Below, piece by piece: positions 61,338-64,000 of a stretch of DNA of 64,000 bases. How positions within the stretch are numbered: position 1 is the stretch's first letter; every line of letters begins with the position of its first letter. This stretch comes from Paracoccaceae bacterium (GTDB lineage Bacteria > Pseudomonadota > Alphaproteobacteria > Rhodobacterales > Rhodobacteraceae): NCBI GenBank assembly GCA_013003075.1, contig JABDLJ010000023.1, positions 88,408 through 152,407 of the forward strand, in the 5' to 3' direction. The notes below the pieces were generated by a model. The model ran no database searches. It saw only the letters and a list, made by a program, of their open reading frames with translations, and was not told where the DNA came from. The translations under genes were made by a program, and so were the position numbers.

Positions 61338-62165
61338 TTAGTCGCGCAGAAGTTCGTTGATTCCGGTCTTTGAGCGTGTGCGCTCATCGACCCGTTTCAC
61401 GATCACCGCGCAATAAAGGTTGATCCCGCCCTTGGACGGCATCGAGCCGGCGACCACAACCGAATAGGGCGGCACTTCGCCGTACATGACCTCTCCGCTT
61501 TCGCGATCGACGATCTTGGTGGATTGGCCGATGAAGACCCCCATTCCCAGAACCGAACCTTCGCGAACGATGCAGCCTTCCACGACTTCCGAGCGCGCGC
61601 CGATAAAGCAATTATCCTCGATGATGGTGGGGCCGGCCTGCATTGGCTCCAGCACACCGCCGATCCCGACGCCGCCCGAAAGGTGCACGTTCTTGCCGAT
61701 CTGTGCGCAGGATCCCACGGTGGCCCAGGTATCGACCATCGTGCCTTCATCGACATAAGCGCCGAGGTTGACGAAGGAAGGCATCAGCACCACGCCCGGC
61801 GCGATGAAGGCGGATTTGCGAACGACGCAGCTGGGCACCGCGCGAAAGCCTGCGGACTTCCACTGGCTCTCGCCCCAGCCCTTGAACTTGCTGTCGACCT
61901 TGTCCCACCAGCCGCCGCCCTGTGGACCGCCGTCCTGGATTTCCATGTCCTTGAGGCGAAACCCCAGAAGAACCGCCTTCTTGGCCCATTGGTTGACATC
62001 CCATGTGCCGTCGTCGCCGCGCTCGGCCACGCGCAGGCCGCCGCCATCGAGTGCGCTAAGCGTATCTTCGATCGCCTCGCGCGCCTCGCCGGTCGTTGCG
62101 GGCGTGATCGCATCGCGGTTGTCCCACGCAGCTTCGATTGCGGCTTCAAGCTGTTCGTTCGACAT
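61338..62165 (-). CDS. dapD: Tetrahydrodipicolinate N-succinyltransferase
   Basis: A 275-residue left-handed beta-helix enzyme that adds succinyl-CoA to tetrahydrodipicolinate in the succinylase branch of DAP/lysine synthesis. The hexapeptide repeat region is seen in [40 protein letters not shown] and [20 protein letters not shown]. The N-terminus is [20 protein letters not shown]. It is followed on the same strand by the small unknown gene and dapE, which act two steps further in the pathway. Confidence 0.96.
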   Translation of the reverse strand: MSNEQLEAAIEAAWDNRDAITPATTGEAREAIEDTLSALDGGGLRVAERGDDGTWDVNQWAKKAVLLGFRLKDMEIQDGGPQGGGWWDKVDSKFKGWGESQWKSAGFRAVPSCVVRKSAFIAPGVVLMPSFVNLGAYVDEGTMVDTWATVGSCAQIGKNVHLSGGVGIGGVLEPMQAGPTIIEDNCFIGARSEVVEGCIVREGSVLGMGVFIGQSTKIVDRESGEVMYGEVPPYSVVVAGSMPSKGGINLYCAVIVKRVDERTRSKTGINELLRD

Positions 62166-62246
62166 GGTTCTCCCCCAATCGTGTCTGGCAACGGCGTGGC
62201 CGAGCCTATAAGCCGTAAGGACGTTTGGCGCAATGCAGCTTGGGAC

Positions 62247-63098
62247 ATGCAAATGAAAGACGACCGCATCGGTGTATTCCGCGATGCTCATGAGGATCGC
62301 GAGTCATCGCATACCATTCCCGACACGCCGCAAACGCGCGCGCCGGCGTACAGGCTGGCATTTGACGATCCTGACTTCCTCTGCCGCGACGAGTTGCGGC
62401 CGGTGCGGCTTCAACTGGAGCTTCTGAAGCCCGAGATGGGCATGAGCGAATTTGGCGTAGAAAGCACCATCGTTCTCTTCGGCGGCGCGCGCATTCCAGC
62501 GCCCGACAGCAAGGACGGCGCCCGCACCAAGACGCTTGCCGATCTGTCGCGCTACTACGAGGAGGCGCGGACGTTTGCCCGGATCATGACCGAGCGGTCC
62601 AAGAAGAACGGGCACCGCGAGGACGTGATCGTCACCGGCGGCGGGCCCGGCGTCATGGAGGCCGGCAATCGCGGCGCAATGGACGCCGGGGGCGTGTCGA
62701 TTGGCCTGAACATCGTGCTGCCGCATGAGCAGGCGCCAAATGAGTACGTCACGCCGGAGCTGTGCTTCAACTTCCACTATTTCGGCATCCGCAAGATGCA
62801 CTTTCTGATGCGCGCCCGAGCCGTGGTGGTCTTTCCCGGCGGCTTCGGCACGCTCGACGAGCTTTTTGAATCGCTCACCCTGATCCAGACCGGGCGGATG
62901 GAAGAGGTGCCAATTCTGCTGTTTGGCGAGGCGTTCTGGCGCAAAATCGTCAATTGGGAGGCGCTGGCCGATGCGGGCACGATTTCAAATGAGGATCTGA
63001 AACTCTTCCGTTTCGTGGAAACCGCCGATGAGGCTGTTGCGATGATCGACGGCTGGGAGAATGGCGGCGTGCGCCGCAGCGCGATGCCCGGACGCTAG
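62247..63098 (+). CDS. LOG-family protein (lysine-decarboxylase-like/cytokinin-activating type)
   Basis: A 283-residue protein of the TIGR00730/LOG family, which hydrolyses nucleoside monophosphates such as cytokinin ribotides. The signature [14 protein letters not shown] and the PGGFGTLDE motif are intact. An N-terminal extension (residues about 1-75) precedes the fold. ATG 62247 and 62253 are both possible. It is transcribed divergently from dapD. Confidence 0.87.
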   Translation: MQMKDDRIGVFRDAHEDRESSHTIPDTPQTRAPAYRLAFDDPDFLCRDELRPVRLQLELLKPEMGMSEFGVESTIVLFGGARIPAPDSKDGARTKTLADLSRYYEEARTFARIMTERSKKNGHREDVIVTGGGPGVMEAGNRGAMDAGGVSIGLNIVLPHEQAPNEYVTPELCFNFHYFGIRKMHFLMRARAVVVFPGGFGTLDELFESLTLIQTGRMEEVPILLFGEAFWRKIVNWEALADAGTISNEDLKLFRFVETADEAVAMIDGWENGGVRRSAMPGR

Positions 63099-63138
63099 GT
63101 GTCGGCAACCGGGCGCGGCAGAACCTGCCGGCGGAATG

Positions 63139-63858
63139 CTACTTGGTTTGGGTGTCGGGCTCGTCCGGCTGTGCGGTAAAGACGCCGGGGATGTCCATGC
63201 GCGGCATTTTCGCCGGCGCCTGGACCTTCGAGGCCAGCCAGGCCGGACCTGCGCCAAGCGCTTTCATGACCGCGTTGGATTTGGCCCAGCCCTTGGCCTT
63301 TTCGATCTCCATGACGTCATCGATGCGGCGGTCGACGAATTCCCAGGTGTCCTTGCAGTCCGTGCTGTCGTCGCCAAGCCAGAAAAGCACCGACGCCCCG
63401 TAGACGCCCGAAAGCGTAGCGCGCTTGGTGTACCAGTTGTAATCGGTGGATGCATCGTCCAGCGCGGTCCAGATCGCATCTGCGGTGTCCCACAGCGCCT
63501 TGGCGCCGGACGCGGCGTTCTGGGGCAGCGCAAAGAGCGTCGAGCCGCGGCGCACGGTATCCTTGCTGTGCGCGGCCTCGATCCGGTAGCGGATCGCGGT
63601 AGCCACACGGTCCCGAAACCGCAATTCGGACAGGTCAGCCTCTCGCAGCCGTTTCGCCATCACTTCGTCGCCACGCGCATGCAGCGCCAGCGCAAGATCG
63701 ACGCCGCGCTTTGGAAACAGGGTATGCGCCAGCGTCGGATCGACCTCGCTGTCCTTGATCGCCGCGTCGAACGTGGCATCCGACCAGCCGTCGAAAGGCA
63801 CGTGCGGCAGCGCAGCATCCAACAGGGCGTCGCGGGCGGTCCGGGTCGGGTTGGTCAT
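63139..63858 (-). CDS. COQ9-family ubiquinone biosynthesis protein
   Basis: A 239-residue COQ9-type protein starting MTNPTRTARDALLDAALPHV. The C-terminal COQ9 domain is recognised from TFDAAIKDSEVDPTLAHTLF and the block ALDDASTDYNWYTKRATLSG followed by VYGASVLFWLGDDS. In mitochondria COQ9 presents lipid intermediates to COQ7; in bacteria a similar role is inferred. The start at 63858 is preferred over an upstream one. It diverges from rpsU with their promoters in the short spacer. Confidence 0.93.
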   Translation of the reverse strand: MTNPTRTARDALLDAALPHVPFDGWSDATFDAAIKDSEVDPTLAHTLFPKRGVDLALALHARGDEVMAKRLREADLSELRFRDRVATAIRYRIEAAHSKDTVRRGSTLFALPQNAASGAKALWDTADAIWTALDDASTDYNWYTKRATLSGVYGASVLFWLGDDSTDCKDTWEFVDRRIDDVMEIEKAKGWAKSNAVMKALGAGPAWLASKVQAPAKMPRMDIPGVFTAQPDEPDTQTK

Positions 63859-63884
63859 TGGATACTCCACCAAAGGCAATGCGG

Positions 63885-63913
63885 TAGACAAGATAGAACG
63901 TGTTTGCTATACG
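63885..63913 (+). promoter_or_regulatory. Sigma70-type promoter for rpsU
   Basis: The -35-like TAGACA (63885-63890) and the -10-like TATACG (63908-63913) are separated by 17 bases. This is close to consensus and lies 52 bases upstream of the rpsU ATG. It is the strongest promoter-like pair I see in the window. Confidence 0.55.
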
Positions 63914-63965
63914 GCCACTTCCTGCAATTCTTGCAACTCTAACTTAGAAAGGTGGTGACAACCAC

Positions 63966-64000
63966 ATGCAGGTCAGTGTTCGCGACAACAATGTCGATCA
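63966..64000 (+). CDS. rpsU: 30S ribosomal protein S21, 5' end only (runs out of window)
   Basis: The ATG at 63966 starts MQVSVRDNNVD, the standard N-terminus of ribosomal protein bS21, and the frame continues out of the window. AGAAAGGTGGTGAC lies upstream of the start. It diverges from the COQ9 gene, a pairing common in Rhodobacteraceae. Confidence 0.93.
   Translation, partial: MQVSVRDNNVD

Noticed and set aside
1..64000. CRISPR array, rRNA operon, insertion sequence or prophage
   Set aside because: No regularly spaced repeats, transposase, integrase, phage structural genes or rRNA sequence was seen anywhere in the window.

Overview
This window is a high-GC chromosomal segment of an alphaproteobacterium, most likely a member of the Rhodobacteraceae (Roseobacter/Rhodobacter relatives). 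The evidence is the set and order of core genes: leuS-lptE-holA; rsfS-rlmH-(GFA)-gpmI-envC-ctpA-rppH; tamA-tamB; dapE and dapD; COQ9 next to rpsU; a DUF2125 protein; a VPLPA-type C-terminal sorting signal; and an alphaproteobacterial-style LexA box in front of dnaE2. The window opens inside leuS and closes inside rpsU. Family assignments are made by reading the protein sequences; no database search was run.

Layout. 1-10.5 kb: core genes (leuS, lptE, holA, a glutathionyl-hydroquinone reductase, an SDR, a DUF2125 protein, pmbA, an inositol-monophosphatase-like gene, gph, and a Rieske/glutamate-synthase-like fusion). 10.9-17.8 kb: an accessory run of six same-strand genes that I cannot assign to a described system. 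It holds two paralogous polyampholyte proteins (acidic head, basic tail, shared C-terminal domain), an Arg-rich gluzincin-type metallopeptidase, two large proteins of unknown family, and a small LuxR/GerE-type regulator. 17.9-19.1 kb: a secreted protein with an EF-hand-like loop. 19.3-27.4 kb: a sugar ABC-transporter operon with a clan GH-J-like glycosidase. It is flanked by damaged genes: a 2-hydroxyacid dehydrogenase with an in-frame amber codon, a LacI regulator reduced to its C-terminal half and joined to a broken DUF1330 remnant, and a frameshifted TetR regulator. 27.4-45.1 kb: tRNA-Pro(CGG), a DMT transporter, leuB, leuD, leuC, a LysR/epimerase divergent pair, an EEP-family protein, MscS and the tamAB operon. 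45.2-52.6 kb: ribosome-associated rsfS and rlmH, gpmI, envC-like, ctpA, rppH and a methyltransferase. 52.7-64 kb: a C-terminally short dnaE2 with a candidate LexA box, a 33-bp inverted-repeat pair, a lytic transglycosylase, rnr, dapE, dapD, a LOG protein, COQ9 and the start of rpsU.

How the parts may work together. The leucine genes (leuB, leuD, leuC) are split by about 4 kb. tamA/tamB form the outer-membrane assembly pair. envC/ctpA/mltB act on the cell wall. dapD/dapE supply diaminopimelate. The 10.9-17.8 kb operon is the best candidate for an undescribed system. My working model, which is inference only, is that the metallopeptidase processes or acts with the two charged substrate-like proteins, that the two large unknown proteins are dedicated partners, and that the LuxR-type protein controls expression.
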